64,000 bases of DNA from Hibiscus mutabilis (Eukaryota; Streptophyta; Magnoliopsida; Malvales; Malvaceae). The DNA is taken from contig CM033719.1 of the NCBI GenBank assembly GCA_019671005.1, positions 24,540,750 through 24,604,749 of the forward strand, in the 5' to 3' direction. Position numbers and translations under genes: made by a program. The notes below the pieces were generated by a model. The model had not been told where the DNA came from. It worked only from the letters and a program-made list of their open reading frames with translations, and did not search any database. Numbering within the stretch: position 1 is the stretch's first letter; the number at the start of each line of letters is the position of its first letter. Shown here in pieces: positions 11,408 to 23,685 of this stretch.

Positions 11408-14400
11408 ATGACAACTTCAAATTTGAATCTCGTTTTTAGTGAAGTTGATGATAAAGTTGCTGATGAAGTTGCTGATAAAGCCGGTGCTGAGATGTTCGCC
11501 ATATGTGATAGGCGTACGCACAAAAAACATGTCATCCCTTCATTAAGTTTTAGTAAGTTGATATTTACATATTCTTATTGCACCTTAGAATGAATGATTG
11601 AATGGATACCTTTGTTATTTTAATATTTTACAATCAAGGTGAATGTATGAGGATGAAGCAAACTAAGGAAAAAGTGACTAATGTGGTAGGTTTCAGTGGT
11701 TTCTGATGTTTGTCAAAGGCAAATGTAAAATGTTAAATTTATTTGAATTTGTCATTACTCATTCGTAGGTTACGAAAGAGTTAGGCAAGAAATGGGAGAA
11801 CATGTCGAAGGAAGAAAAACAACCTTACATTGATGAAAATGAGAAGGAGAAGGCGATATACAAAGACTATAAATCAGACGTTCTAAAGAAGGTAATAGCA
11901 GTATAAAGACATTATTTGCTTGATGTAGGATAAGTTAATATTGAGATTGACGTAATAACTATTATCTTATCCCCTGTAGACATCTTTTGAGACAAGGTGT
12001 AGCCAGAAGCAATTGTACAATTTCATAAAAGAAATGAAGACGATGTGGATTGATCCTATTCTTGAAGAAATTGGTTTTGGGTCAGTTTATATAAAATCGC
12101 ACATTCTACGCCGAGACCTATTTGGGTAATTAATGGAAAGTTTTGATGTTCAAAGAAGTGTTATTGAGTTTGAAGGACACAACATTACTGTATCTGTTAA
12201 AGATATAGAAGCTATATTGGGCATGAAGAATGAGGGTGTTGATGTTCATGAAATGATGTCGATGGAGAATGGTAGAGAGCTAGGTGAAAAGTATAACCTC
12301 AGCACATTTGTTACTTATGCAAAAAACAAGCGAGATATAGTTTTTGGTACTTTTAAAGAGGATGCTTTGAAAGCCAGGGTGTTGTTGTACATTATTGGAG
12401 TTTTTCTGTGTTTTACCAGTGAGATACGCCCATGTGCGGATTATTTGAAGTTTTTGTACGATGATTACTTACAGGGTAAAGTGAATTGGGTAAGTATGTT
12501 TACAATATGCTTATTGAGGCAATAAGTTGTTTGCAAAAACTGGGAAGACACGTTTACCTAAAAGGGTGTATTACAATTTTAGAGGCAAAGTTAAATTACC
12601 ATTAGTTATGATAAATTAATGGAACTGAGTTTTGTCATATTAATGTTGTGTTGTGAATGATATGAAATTTAGGTTTGGCTGTATGATTATTGGTCCAAAT
12701 TTGATAGCATAGTCAATGCAGCTTCTAATGGTGGTGTGCCTCGCATTCTTTACTGGGTGCAGTCAGAGGTCGTGTCAATTTATTCCCACTTGAAGAGCGA
12801 GCGAGCTTCGAATATACCAAAGGTATTTGCTGGATTATTATTCATCTAGTATTTCAATTTCAATCATGGTTAATTATATATTTTCACTCTGAAGATTATT
12901 TCCTGAAAGCATCATCACTTGAAAATGTTGAAGCACCTAAAGTTAAGGAATCACCGGAAGACATGGAAGCATACAAAAGCAGGAAAGCTTCAAAATGAAA
13001 AAAAGGTAATACTTTCTGAGCTGTATTAATCATTTATTACGTGAAAGGAGAATCTTTAATAATTATTTAATTTGAAAGGTTGCTTCTTCAGAGTTTGATG
13101 TTGCGAAATGTAACGATGGTGGTGCAACGAGGCAAATAATGTCGGAGATGCTTTAGCAAGTAATGTTCAAGGTGAATGGGCTAAATAAGGTTGTCAATAC
13201 AGGAGTTGAGAAGCAAATTAAAGTTGGGGAAAAACTGGACAGTATAAGGGGGTTGATGATAAGATGTTGGGAAAGAAATTCAATATTCTTTCTAAAGAAG
13301 TCGCAGAAGTGCGGGCCAACATAAGCTGCTTGAAGAGTTTGAAAGAGAAGTTGAACAATTTTGATGTCAAAATGGAATGTTTTGAAGTCAAAATTGATGG
13401 TGTTCACAAGGACGCCAGAGCGATGCGAAACAAAATAAAATATATTTTGCAAATGATCTCAAGGAAAATAGAGGACGATGAGGCCCATATTATTACTAAA
13501 ATTACTAGGATTGTTTCCTGTAACTATATGGATATGTCACCTCTGAGAGATACTAATGGGAGCCTTTATCATACAGACACCGTTACTCATTCTTATAAAT
13601 TCAAAACACACGAAGGTTGAGCTAAGAGCATAGATATAGATACAAACTCTGCTTGTCTAGCACCAATGAAGGCAAAGGTAAAAACTGACTTTATTTAAAG
13701 ATCATTTTAATATTTTTCATGTACCTATGGTCTTGACTAGGGTAATGTTCCATTGTAGGATAAGCTTGCTGTCGGCCAGGTTAGTCGAAAATTTCGTCGA
13801 CTCTCAAGGGATAAACAATCAACCGCATAAAGTTTCAAAATTTAATTGGAAATAATTTTTGTGTAGTTACCATTCTCAATGGTAACTGTTGGTTATTTTA
13901 CCGTGTACTTTAATAATAGAAATGGCAGTTGCCATATGCATTGAATATTGGGCCTTAAGCCCATCGAATTGAACATTTGAAATAATACAATTTTGGAAAT
14001 TAAGGCAATTAAATTAAATGTTGTCCCTAAATGGTTATGACTTTATTTTCATTTACATAATTTATGATTGTTGTTGTTATCATCATATATTTCTTGTGAA
14101 AGGTTGAAGGGTTGATCAAAGTTCCGTATAGTGCAATACCTGATGGGATTGATGGAGGAGAACGGGCATACTGTGATTATTTATGGAATGCCCCGTTGCC
14201 GCAAAAGTAAGCCTTCAATTGTATAACTTTAATTTGTCATATTGTGAAATGTAAAATCAAAGACGTAATACAATGTTTGTATGCATCTATTTGATCATTA
14301 AACTCGACAACATTTTTGCCACTATTGAAGAGATTGATACGTTATGACCCAAGGAATGGCTCGAAGATACGCTCAGTCTAATAAATATCGTGTATGGCTT

Positions 14401-15625
14401 GAAATTATATGAAACATTTGTAACCTATTTTTCTATGTGGTCATTATTGCTTTTTAAATTGGAAAGATTATTGATATGGTGTCCTTGTTCGAGACTCGCA
14501 AGGAGGCGAAGGAAAAAATTAAATATCAGACCTTTACGCCTTATTATTTTCATGTATGTTTTTTTGTTATGATCTTATACAGTGTTTATGCCATATTTCT
14601 TTGTTGATAAATTGTTTTCGATTGTAAATAACAACCATTATTAATTGTAGAATATGTTCTAAAAATGGAAACTGTCACAACATCAAGGTTTGCTTACTTT
14701 TGTAAGACATCATTAAAGTTTCATGGGAACATGATTGGCTCTGATATTGTAAGATGAAATCTATTAAAGGAAAAGTATTAATTTATTTCAGGATATGCTA
14801 AATTTTAATTAGTTGATGACACAATATTTGTAGACATTCATCCCCATGAATGATAGCAATTTGTACTAGTACTTGTGTGTCATACATATGGCACGTCGGG
14901 AAGTTTGGATACTAGATAGCTTACCGGCTAGTATGGCGAGTCAGCATATGGAGGAAGCATTTACAATAATGGTGAGAACACATGCATTTGTCGTGTCACC
15001 ATGTTAGCATTATATGTTATTAACGTGTAGGAATGAACTTTGAATATGTTTTCATTATCGTTTAAATACATTGTTTTGTAGAATTTGTTGAGGATGAAGA
15101 CTTTGTTAAGGTGTTTGGCAAACCGAAGGTTCCATTTTACAAGCTCAAAATTCAACGTCCTCAAGTCATGATTCAAGAAAATGGGTATTCAGCTTTTCAT
15201 ATTTCTTTATTGTTGTCATGAAATAGGTAATTAAATGACTAGAACTGTATCGAACTTGATAGATAGGACTGTGGTATATTCGTGATTCATGGATGAAAGT
15301 CATACAGTTAGGTACCCAAATAAGTGATCTGCCGCATATCGCAAGTGAATGACTATAATTACTATTTCATTTATAATCAAACATTGAATGTTTATCGTCC
15401 ATTATTTTATACTAACATATTTTTTTAATTTTTCGAGTATAGAAAGTTAGAGAATGTGATAGGATACATCTGCTATACGAGCTCATTGTAGATAAAGCAA
15501 ACATGAACATGTTACCGATACACGTTGCGGTGGTAAAACATAAGAAATTGATGAAAGGAAAGAAATCAAAACCTCCGGGAACTATTAATCGACCAAAGTA
15601 TGCGCCTGGAGCCTCCAGGCCATGA
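11408..15625 (+). pseudogene. Ulp1-like (C48) cysteine protease gene with HMG-box segment, broken
   Basis: Exons can be followed by splice sites. 11769-11891 encodes the second half of an HMG box (LGKKWENMSKEEKQPYIDEN). 11980-12489 encodes a helical domain (WIDPILEEIGFG, SVKDIEAILGMKNEG) of the type preceding Ulp1 domains in plant transposon proteins. 12673-12822 continues it. 13264-13620 is a coiled coil. 14834-14971 gives IPMNDSNLY then stop, YLCVI and VWILDSLP. 15267-15344 gives the catalytic-Cys motif DCGIFVIH, and 15443-15625 is the basic C-terminus. Ulp1 peptidases cut SUMO from proteins or process its precursor. The catalytic-His position reads Tyr followed by a stop (14864-14869), the frame shifts just after DCGIFVIH, and 12127 is another stop, so it is inactive. 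Genes of this kind are often carried by MULE transposons. The first exon (11408) is uncertain. Confidence 0.75.
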
Positions 15626-16149
15626 ATCAAGTTCATTACTAAACCATTATATTTTCACAATTACATAATATTAATTCGATTTTGAATCATAGTTATTGAT
15701 TTCTATTCTAGTCTAACAAAATTGAGTTTTGGTAAATTTCTAATTTGAGTTATGCTACCGAGACTTGGTCCCTATTTGAGCTTGGAATGTCAGTATATTC
15801 TACTTCGATTCATAACCCTTGGAGAACTTTTTGTAAGAAACGGTCATTGGTCCCATCTTGATGGATGATAAGTTTAAATTTTAAGAAATTTTAGTGACAG
15901 CTAAGTTCATTCCTATTTAATTGATGTCATATAATGTATGCAAGCAGGTTTGGGTTAATTTTCAAAAAGTGAATGGTCGATCTTGGTTCGTGCTGAGTAA
16001 AGGGGATCTGCCATCATCCCTATTTTGTGAACAAAAAATTCGTTGTACAGTCTGCACCAATTGTATAGAAGTCATATTATTTTTGTAAAAGTCTGAAACT
16101 CTATGTAAATGTTCGATACTAGTTGTATTACTGAAACTCGCACATTTTA
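15626..16149. other. Non-coding sequence after the Ulp1-like gene
   Basis: No domain, RNA gene or clear element end seen. Words such as GAAACTCTATG and TTCGATACTAG foreshadow the tandem repeat that follows. Confidence 0.4.
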
Positions 16150-16850
16150 AATTTATGGCAGAGAAAGTACAAATTTAAAAAAGATTCAAAACTATGGATG
16201 TGAGCTTGGATACTTGTAAAGCAAAACTTAAACTGAAATGGTTAGTAAAACATGTTACATTTTAGGTTTCACGTGATAAGTTTGAGACTATATATGCAAA
16301 CATTCGATAATCATCGTATTATTGAGAAGCCACTTTCTACAAGTTAAATGACATATGTGACGTTTGATATTATAACTGAAAAGTAGTTTTGGACAGGAAC
16401 CACAAATTTAGGTTAATTTTGGAACTATGGATGTCGGTTTCGATACTTGTAAAGCAAAACTTAAACATAAATTGTTAGGAAAACATGTTACATTTTAGGT
16501 TTGACATGATAAGTTTGAGATTGTATGTGCAAACGGTTGATACTCCTCGTATTAATGAAAAGATACTTTCTATAACTTAAATGATATTTATGGGGAGTTT
16601 AATATTATAACGGAAAAGACAGTTTCGGGCGGGAACCATAAATGTAGGTTAGTTTCAAAACTATGGATGTTGGTTTAGATACTTATAAAGCAAAACTTAA
16701 ACTAAAATCGTTAGGAAAACATGTTACATTTTAGGTTTGACATGATAAGTTTGAGACTATATATGCAAACGTTTAATATGCATCTTATTACTGAAAAGAC
16801 ACTTTCTGTGAGTTAAATGACATTTATTTAGAGTTTAATATTTAATTTTA
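16150..16850. repeat. About 235-bp tandem repeat, three copies
   Basis: The anchor ACTATGGATGT recurs at 16191, 16424 and 16660, i.e. at 233 and 236 bp. Each unit also shares TACTTGTAAAGCAAAACTTAAA, AAACATGTTACATTTTAGGTTT and GATAAGTTTGAGA in the same order. Units differ at many positions, so the array is old. It lies between the Ulp1-like and F-box remnants. No open frame spans it. Confidence 0.9.
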
Positions 16851-16893
16851 TTTAAACTGTAACTATTTTGGTTTTAAAAGAGGGTCTGCCTAA

Positions 16894-16934
16894 CAGTTTC
16901 ACCATTGAGGAGTTATCTAAAATATTTTCAAGAG
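16894..16934 (+). pseudogene. Short duplicate of the F-box exon
   Basis: Forty-odd bases (TTTCACCATTGAGGAGTTAT onward) almost repeat 17001-17041 inside the F-box gene, encoding FTIEELSKIFSR against LTIDELSEIFSR. It stops being similar right after the shared TTTCAAGA. It is either a remnant of a local duplication of the gene's 5' end or of an earlier exon. Confidence 0.8.
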
Positions 16935-16989
16935 GTTGGGCATGTATTTTCTTGTAAACTTTCCCTATTCCATTTTCTTCAAGGCATCC

Positions 16990-18062
16990 ATGGAATCTTC
17001 CAGTCTCACCATTGACGAGTTATCTGAAATATTTTCAAGAACTGATTTGAAGACAATGAAGAAGTGTCGATTACTGTCAAAATACTTTAATGCTCTAACG
17101 TACGAATATGAATTTATGGAATCTTATACTAAAAGAACAAACATAATATGCAACTACTTAATTGCAAGTATCAAAAATATCATTCTTATAGTTTTGTAAG
17201 CGAAGACCAATCAGGTCGTGATAATGACAAACTCACGTTTAATTTTTTACCTCATCACAAATTGGAGATCTTAGATACTGTGGATACAGGTTTAATGTTT
17301 TACAAAGGTCTTCTAGGACAAAACAATTATATTTTTAAACCCACGACAAGGCAATGGCAAGTTATGCCAAGTCCACACCTCCACGCCTTTAAAGCCTGAA
17401 TATACGTCAATGAGGATCGGCATGATTGTTCTCAGATCAAGCCCCATTAGAGTTCGAAATTGTATGGCTTTTCGATAATTGCAATTATGATTACGTTAAA
17501 GGTGTTAAAGCTATCCGTTGCAAAATCTTTCATTCCAATGGTTGGACTTGGCATCGCTCGGGTGATATGAAGTTACCAGTAGACGAGTATTTCAAGAAAA
17601 ATTCATGTACAATGTATCTGTGTGGTGGTTGCATTGGCTGACACGGATGGGTGAAAAATATAAAATACTTGCTTTGACCCTGAAATTGAGAGTTGGGAAT
17701 CGATAACGGTGCCTGACTCATGCAATTCTGGAATTTTTATGTCGGTCAATCTCAACAAGCATGAAAGGAAGTTGGCAATAATGTCAATGAGGCGAGATAT
17801 GGCTCGGTTAGAGATTTGGATGATGGAAAACTACACACAAAAGTTATGGAACAAAAAATATAGTATTGATCTTGTAGTTTGTATGGATGAAATTGGCTAT
17901 GGTAGGCCTATGTCATTTTACAACACCAATTATATATTGATTCTTACTATTGATAGAGTAATGTTTTATAATGTGCAGCTTGAAGGCATTTCTCGATCCG
18001 TTGTAGTTGACCTCCCCACATTTGTATCATTTATTCTATCAAACTATAATCTGATTATATAA
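16990..18062 (+). pseudogene. F-box protein with associated C-terminal domain (FBA type), frameshifted
   Basis: The ATG at 16990 opens MESSSLTIDELSEIFSRTDL, followed by KTMKKCRLLSKYFNALT, a standard F-box that in intact proteins binds Skp1 of an SCF ubiquitin ligase. The frame shifts near 17155, and the next frame carries the substrate-side domain start (GLLGQNNYIFKPTTRQWQVMPSP). It breaks again near 17400. 17426-17641 continues (WTWHRSGDMKLP), then two closely spaced shifts near 17640-17680, then FDPEIESWESITVP and a final block to 18062. Total length is as expected for a 350-residue F-box/FBA protein, but at least four frame breaks make it a pseudogene. It is intronless as far as I can see. 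A duplicate of its first codons lies 110 bp upstream. Confidence 0.8.
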
Positions 18063-18985
18063 TGTGATTATGTGTGTTTTGTTTACTTTGTTAAATGTTG
18101 TGTTCTTAAATTTCACAGGGCTATGTTTACAGTACTTATATTTATAACTTATTTCAGTACTTTTAAACATGTTTCAGAACAATGTTCTTGAGAATTGAAC
18201 TGAAAATCTTCAAATTACAATTAGAATTTTGGGTTGGTGGGTTGGGTTTCGGAATTTGACAATCGATTTTGAAACTGCCATATAAGAATTTCTACAATGT
18301 TCTTACGAAGTATAGAAACTCTCCTAGAAGTATCAAAACAATCAAAATTTGACAAAAACCTTTCTAACGTTTTGGGCTGATATCTATAGTTTGGGAAATT
18401 CACTACTAGTTTCGGAACCTTTATACAAGTATCGGAACAGTGTTCTGCCCAATGCAACAACTGAAAAGACTTATCTGCGGTTGACGTATTAGAACGGGTT
18501 ATAGAGATTTAAAACTGACAGTGAAAAGAAGCTTATTAGGAACATGCAACTTTTGAAATTTGAAATTTTCCATTGAAGCCACCAATTTAATTTTTACACG
18601 TTCGAAACCATAATGGTTGGGTGATGACATCTTGAAACTAGTTCCAAAGTCATAAATGTAAGTAAAAGAGTTCTTAAACTCAGTGTCAGAACTCTTAAAT
18701 AACGGTTCAGTACTAATAGAATTAAAGACCAACTAAAAATATGAGAACAAGCAACATCATTTTAGGTTTTTAGTTAGTTAGTTTTGAACCCACTACACGT
18801 GGTTTCGATACTTCCACTCGAAATGATAGCTTATTGGTTGGTAATCATTTCAATAGTTAGGGTTGACCTATGAACAACCATGTTTTTTTTATAAATACCG
18901 CCACTTTGTGTTCTAATCTTTATTCTCATCTTTGTCTTATTTCTTCATCTCCTAACCCATCTTAAACTAAAATCTTGAGATAAAC
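18063..18985. other. Non-coding repeat-like sequence between F-box and E2-like remnants
   Basis: No coding domain is seen. GTTTCGGAACC, AGTATCGGAACAG and ATTTCGGTAC-style words recur, as in 10250-11000 and 19640-20280. A TATA-like TTATAAATACC near 18890-18898 lies about 90 bp before the E2-like start and could have been its promoter. Confidence 0.4.
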
Positions 18986-19615
18986 ATGGTATTGTTACCT
19001 CACATTCGAAGGGAGTTTCGTATTGCTGCCTTGTAGACTCCTGAATTTGCCTATTATCTTTTCTATGGTAAACATCCCTCTATTACGTTGTCCTTTAATT
19101 TGATGGTTTCATTTTCATACAGTTTGTAATCATCATTATTTTTCTTTAGTAAACCCATAAGTTTATGGATCTTTGTATCATTATCGACTTTGAATGATTG
19201 TACCTGTTGTAGCCCTTATGAAGGGCATGAATTTGATGTTTCCATTATCTTTCCACCTGACTACTTTCTCTCTTCTCCTAAGGTAATATAATTACCTCCC
19301 AAGATTGTTGTTTTATCTTGTTCAATTTTTTACACTGAAGCATTTCATATTGGTTATTTATTTTCCAAAGATTGCTATTAAATTTGATGGTGACTTATTC
19401 CACCCCAACATTAGTGAGTCTGACAGCATTAGGCTGGATATCCTCAGTGGAAGGTAGAGCCCTTCAATCAGAGTTTTGGCGATTATTGTGGCTATACTGG
19501 GTTTGTTGTGTGCTCAAACCTAGACGATCTTCACTCGAATTATGAGGGTGTTGCTCTAATTTACAAAAGGAATCCCCAGCGCTTTGCAAAGTATGCGATA
19601 AAGATTATGGGTTGA
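18986..19615 (+). pseudogene. Ubiquitin-conjugating enzyme E2-like gene, active cysteine lost
   Basis: Three exons fit: 18986-19067, 19150-19282 and 19371-19615. Exon 2 encodes SPYEGHEFDVSIIFPPDYF, the PYxGG/FPxxYP segment of the UBC fold. Exon 3 encodes FHPNISESDSIRLDIL, in which the HPN tripeptide is kept but the residue that should be the thioester Cys is Arg (codon 19431-19433). The Trp of the following WSP motif is a stop (19455), exon 1 has a stop (19034), and the frame shifts near 19512, after which KRNPQRFAKYA ends the protein. E2s carry activated ubiquitin (or SUMO) by that Cys, so this copy could not. The phase between exons 2 and 3 is consistent; exon 1 is less certain. Confidence 0.75.
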
Positions 19616-20501
19616 ATCATTACTATGTATTGGCCACATCTGCTTTGAGTTTTATATTTATGTATTGATCACATCATTTTATGTTAAGTTTTTAATATAT
19701 CAAAACTTCTATTAAAGTTTCAAAACTATAACTCTGAATATTCAGCCGCAAATGTCACAATTTCCTTTAATATTTTAAGTCTAAAACCTACCATAGCGAA
19801 ACAATTTTAATATGAGTTTCGGTACTAATTTTAGAAGGGTCGAAATAATAAGCAAAAGTTGTGATACTACCTTTAGGTCATTTGATTGATTACTCTTCGA
19901 TGTTCTAAGTACCGAAATTCATGATTCAAGTTCTGATATTTATGATCTTAGTATGCAAAATCTACGTGAAAGTTACGATACCCCATTGTACGTCATTTCT
20001 ATCACAATAACCCCAAGTCCCAGAACTAGTGTACTATGTTCCGATACTACGTATAACATAAATAGGCCTAATAATGACAACGTATCAAAAAACGTTGTAA
20101 CTATCCCGGAACTCTGGTTAAGTAGTATCGATTCAGTATGATGAAGTTGCTATACTTACTTTAGGTCATTTGATGGATTACTATTCCAAATTATAAGTAC
20201 TGACATTCATGATTTGAGTTTCGATATTTATTTTCCTAGTATGCAAACACTATCTCAAATAACTATTATATGTGTACAATAAAATGTATACCACTACATA
20301 ATTATCATTCAACATATAATTACATACAGTTCAAAAACTCAAAATAGATGATAGACTTCTTCCACAGTTTGAGTGAGATTGTTTGAAGCTCCACATTCAC
20401 TCATCCATACTTCTTCCTACTCCTAATAAGGAATAAAAATTGTTTCACACATTATAACTAATTGGTGAAATGAAACAAACATGTAATTTAATAAATAGGG
20501 A
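19616..20501. repeat. Non-coding sequence with a 288-bp spaced direct repeat
   Basis: About 110 bp beginning near 19857 recurs near 20145: CTTTAGGTCATTTGAT at 19871 and 20159, followed in both by ATTCATGATT and CTTAGTATGCAAA-like words. The repeat unit is 288 bp. GTTTCGGTAC and GTTCCGATACTAC words recur between. No gene is visible. It lies between the convergent ends of the E2-like and transposase remnants. Confidence 0.75.
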
Positions 20502-22640
20502 CTAATGTTTTCGTAGATCAGGTCCATATTGTCCATTGCAGTTTGTGAAAATTCTAAGCGGACCATACAAATCACCATTACATACGGATGATGGTGTTGC
20601 CAATCCTAGCTTCAACTCAAGACATGCGACTTTATTATGTCCTTCAAATTTGCAATTTGAACAATAAGGCCTACTCCTGCTTGCCACTTTTTTCGACCTA
20701 CTAACTAGACTTTTGCCTTTCTTCCTTGACGGGTCCCGAACTCTTTTGAGTGGTATGGTTTGGTCATAAGAATCATTCAACATACAAAATGCCTAGAGTT
20801 CGATTGTAAGTCTATGAACCTCATCTTTGGCTCATCGAAAGCTCTCAACCGTATTAGATGAAATTTAGCAAAGTCTATTAGAAATCAAACTGAGCTAAGT
20901 GAACCGTGCCATGCATTTCACTTTAGGAGGAACATTGAAGTCCATAAATGATAGGGCAACAACCTTTGCATTCTTTTTCCATCAATTTAGAATAAAAGAA
21001 TTTAGGATACGTAAGCTGTCTTGCATCTTAAGAACGTGTAGTTGATGTCTACATAGAAACTCGACTGTCTCAAATTTAAGACAACAACATGTTAGGGTTT
21101 GCATGACAAAATCAAATTATTTCCCTTCTCGTGATACACGATACAATGTCTTCGATTTAAGTTCCACTTGAAACGTCATATAAGATTCTCTTGTATACAG
21201 TTCAGTTGTACGACCTTTTAGCTCTTTTAATGTTTTCAATTTGCATCGGCTTACTCTATGTACAACTAAAATTCGCTTTCAACTCGTTCAAGCGCATTTG
21301 ACCAATAGAATATTTAATTGCATGAATAAATTCCAAATATGTCTTCTTGCACTTAAGGAAAATAGTAGAGACGCATTTATGGATTCACACCTTTGGGTTG
21401 ACCTCAAGTTTGCAAAAAAACTGCCCCGTTATATGCGCTTGTGCCCATAAGTGACGGGTCTTACTCTTCTTCACAACCCACAGATGGTTGTTCACATTAA
21501 ACTTTTTAATAGTTATCTCCCATTTTGCATCAAATTCCTGAGGGTCCACCAAGAATACAAGTATTTGCTAAAGGCGTTTGTAAAATTTAGATCACCAATA
21601 TTTCCTTGTGCATTGCGAGCTAGATGCCAAGAAGATATTTGATGTTTAGCATCATGAAAAACATTTTAGATTGCCATGTGCATTGCCCTATCTCCATCTG
21701 TAACCACTAAAAGTGGAGACTTGTTCAGCATAGCTTCTACAAAAGCATTTAAGACTCACTGAAACGTATCCGCAGCCTCATCCACAAGGACAACAACAAC
21801 AAACACAATTGTTTGATGGTGGTGATTTACACCAACAATGAGCATACGAGGTCGAGCATATGCATTACCCTTGTAGCTGGTGTCAAATATAATAACATCT
21901 CTGAATATAAAATAGACAGCTCTCAAAGTTGAATCAACCCAAAATAGATTATGCAAACAATTCGAATTAGTGACTGAAAATTTCATGCAAAACTCGGGAT
22001 CTGTCTTTTTCTTGCCGTCAAAGTAACCTAGTACTACATTGAAATCCCCATCAATAACTTCATTGGCTTTTATGTTGTGAAGGGCATTGTATAGGTCTTT
22101 CTTAATAAAACTAACATTTTGATAACCATCAGATTGTTGCATGAAGCATTTCATAATTTTTGATGTTCTGAAACCAACATTTTTCAATGCTGAAGCCTTT
22201 ACAATATCGATCTCCATCACAAATCGATGTGAACGAAGGAAATGTGCCATAGATGGTGGACAAAGTTGATGGTTATGTTCGTTATCAGACAATGATATTA
22301 CCCAACTATTCAAATCTTTTGAATGGACCACTATTCTAACCTTGTAACCAGTCTTTGTCAACGGGTAGACCATGTGAACATTGCGCCTCATCTACTTTTG
22401 AATTCATGCGCCCTTGTTTTGAACAACAAAACTCTTACTTGTAAATATTTTGATTTTTATCAACTCGAGTTGTTCCACGACGTTAACTAAATCCATTTTG
22501 ATTTGTGTATTCCTTATAAAATTCCCATTCTTTATCACGTGACGAAAATGTCATGCCAACAATGTTATTCAAACTCTCTACACTATCTCATCCCATTTTG
22601 GCATCACCTTCTGTACTTGGAATTTCTATGATGAGTATAC
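20502..22640 (-). pseudogene. FAR1/MULE-type transposase-derived gene, broken
   Basis: Reading leftward: an N-terminal FAR1-type zinc domain (NNIVGMTFSSRDKEWEFYK near 22590, then EFCCSKQGR, and WVISLSDNEHNHQL with LRSHR), then a MULE transposase core (RDVIIFDTSYKGNAYARP with the first catalytic Asp, GVNHHHQTIVF, VVTDGDRAMHMAI with the second Asp, and RSTQRCESINASLL), and at the end a zinc knuckle CSNCKFEGHNKVAC. The order matches FAR1-related and Jittery-like transposases that bind terminal repeats and cut DNA, or their domesticated transcription-factor relatives. Several stops (for example one replacing the Trp after DEAADTFQ at about 21755) and frame changes show it is dead. The longest clean block is 21756-22391, 211 codons. 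Confidence 0.85.
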
Positions 22641-22969
22641 TACGGCCCCTAAATAAATTAATATGAAATCACTAAAAAACATTGCATAAAAGTAAAAAAA
22701 ATTGCTTATTATGAACTTGCTTACCTTTTTTTCATTAATAGTAACTTATGACCTGGTTCCAATACTTACCATAGAATATATATATATATCAAAGCTGGAA
22801 CGTCACAACCAAAAACTAAATACCTTTTTCTCTCCCACTTAGTTGTACGAACCGATTGGATTCCTCCATTCCTTCAGTTCAAAATCTTTAAATTCGGGGA
22901 CTTTTCAGTTATTCTTTCACCAATCAAACCTTCTAAACACCATATCTTCATCCATTTTAGTTTAATTTG
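22641..22969. other. Upstream flank of the FAR1/MULE remnant
   Basis: Non-coding. It contains a short TATATATATATATC run at about 22779-22790. I see no terminal inverted repeat of a MULE here. Confidence 0.35.
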
Positions 22970-23640
22970 AATCTGCAGAATTCGAAGGTATTTCTCGAAA
23001 CACTAGTTTTTTAAATAACCTTGCTTTTGTTTAGATTTCATGTACTTTCTATGGCTGACTGTTGATGTTGAAAATATGGTTGATATTATTGATGGGTTTT
23101 TTTAGATTTTCTGATTATTTTGTTTAAATTTTTATAGGAACCCGAAACCCATTTCACTCAGAGCCTGTTGGAAGCAAAGGTATATTTCTAGAATCCCTAA
23201 TTATGTTAAAATACCTTTGGTTTTGTTGGGTTTTCATTTACTTTCCATGGATGACCATTGATTTTCGAAAAATTGGTTGATATTATTATTGGGTTTTTCA
23301 GATTTTTCGATAATTTTTTAAAATTTTCACAAGAATCCTAAACTCAGTTCAATCAAAGCCTGCCTACTAGAATCAAATGTATATTTTTGGAAACCCTAAC
23401 TTTTTAAAATTCCCTTTCTTTTGTTTGGTTTTCATTTACTTTCCATGCCTCCCCATTGATGTTGAAAAATTGGTTAATATTATTGATTGGATTTTTTAAG
23501 ATTTCCCGCTAAATTCGTTTAAAGTTTAATAGAAACCATAAGCCCAGTTGAATCAAAGGTATTACATACCATTTCTTTTATTTGGCTTTCCAATTCTTTC
23601 CATGGCTTATCTTTGAACTTGGCAATTGCTTGATATTATC
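22970..23640. repeat. About 190-bp tandem repeat, three to four copies
   Basis: The block AAGGTATATTTCT..GAA..CCCTAA begins near 22985, 23177, 23375 and 23556 (spacing about 192, 198 and 181). Within each unit come, in order, TTTTGTTTGGTTTTCATTTAC, TTTCCATGG, TTGATGTTGAAAA and TTGATATTATTGATGGG. Units contain splice-like CAAAG/GTAT junctions, so they could be duplicated exon-intron pieces of the 5' region of the gene at 24701. Confidence 0.85.
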
Positions 23641-23685
23641 TATGGGCTTGGCTTTGTGTTCAAAACACGTTTGATATTACTAATG

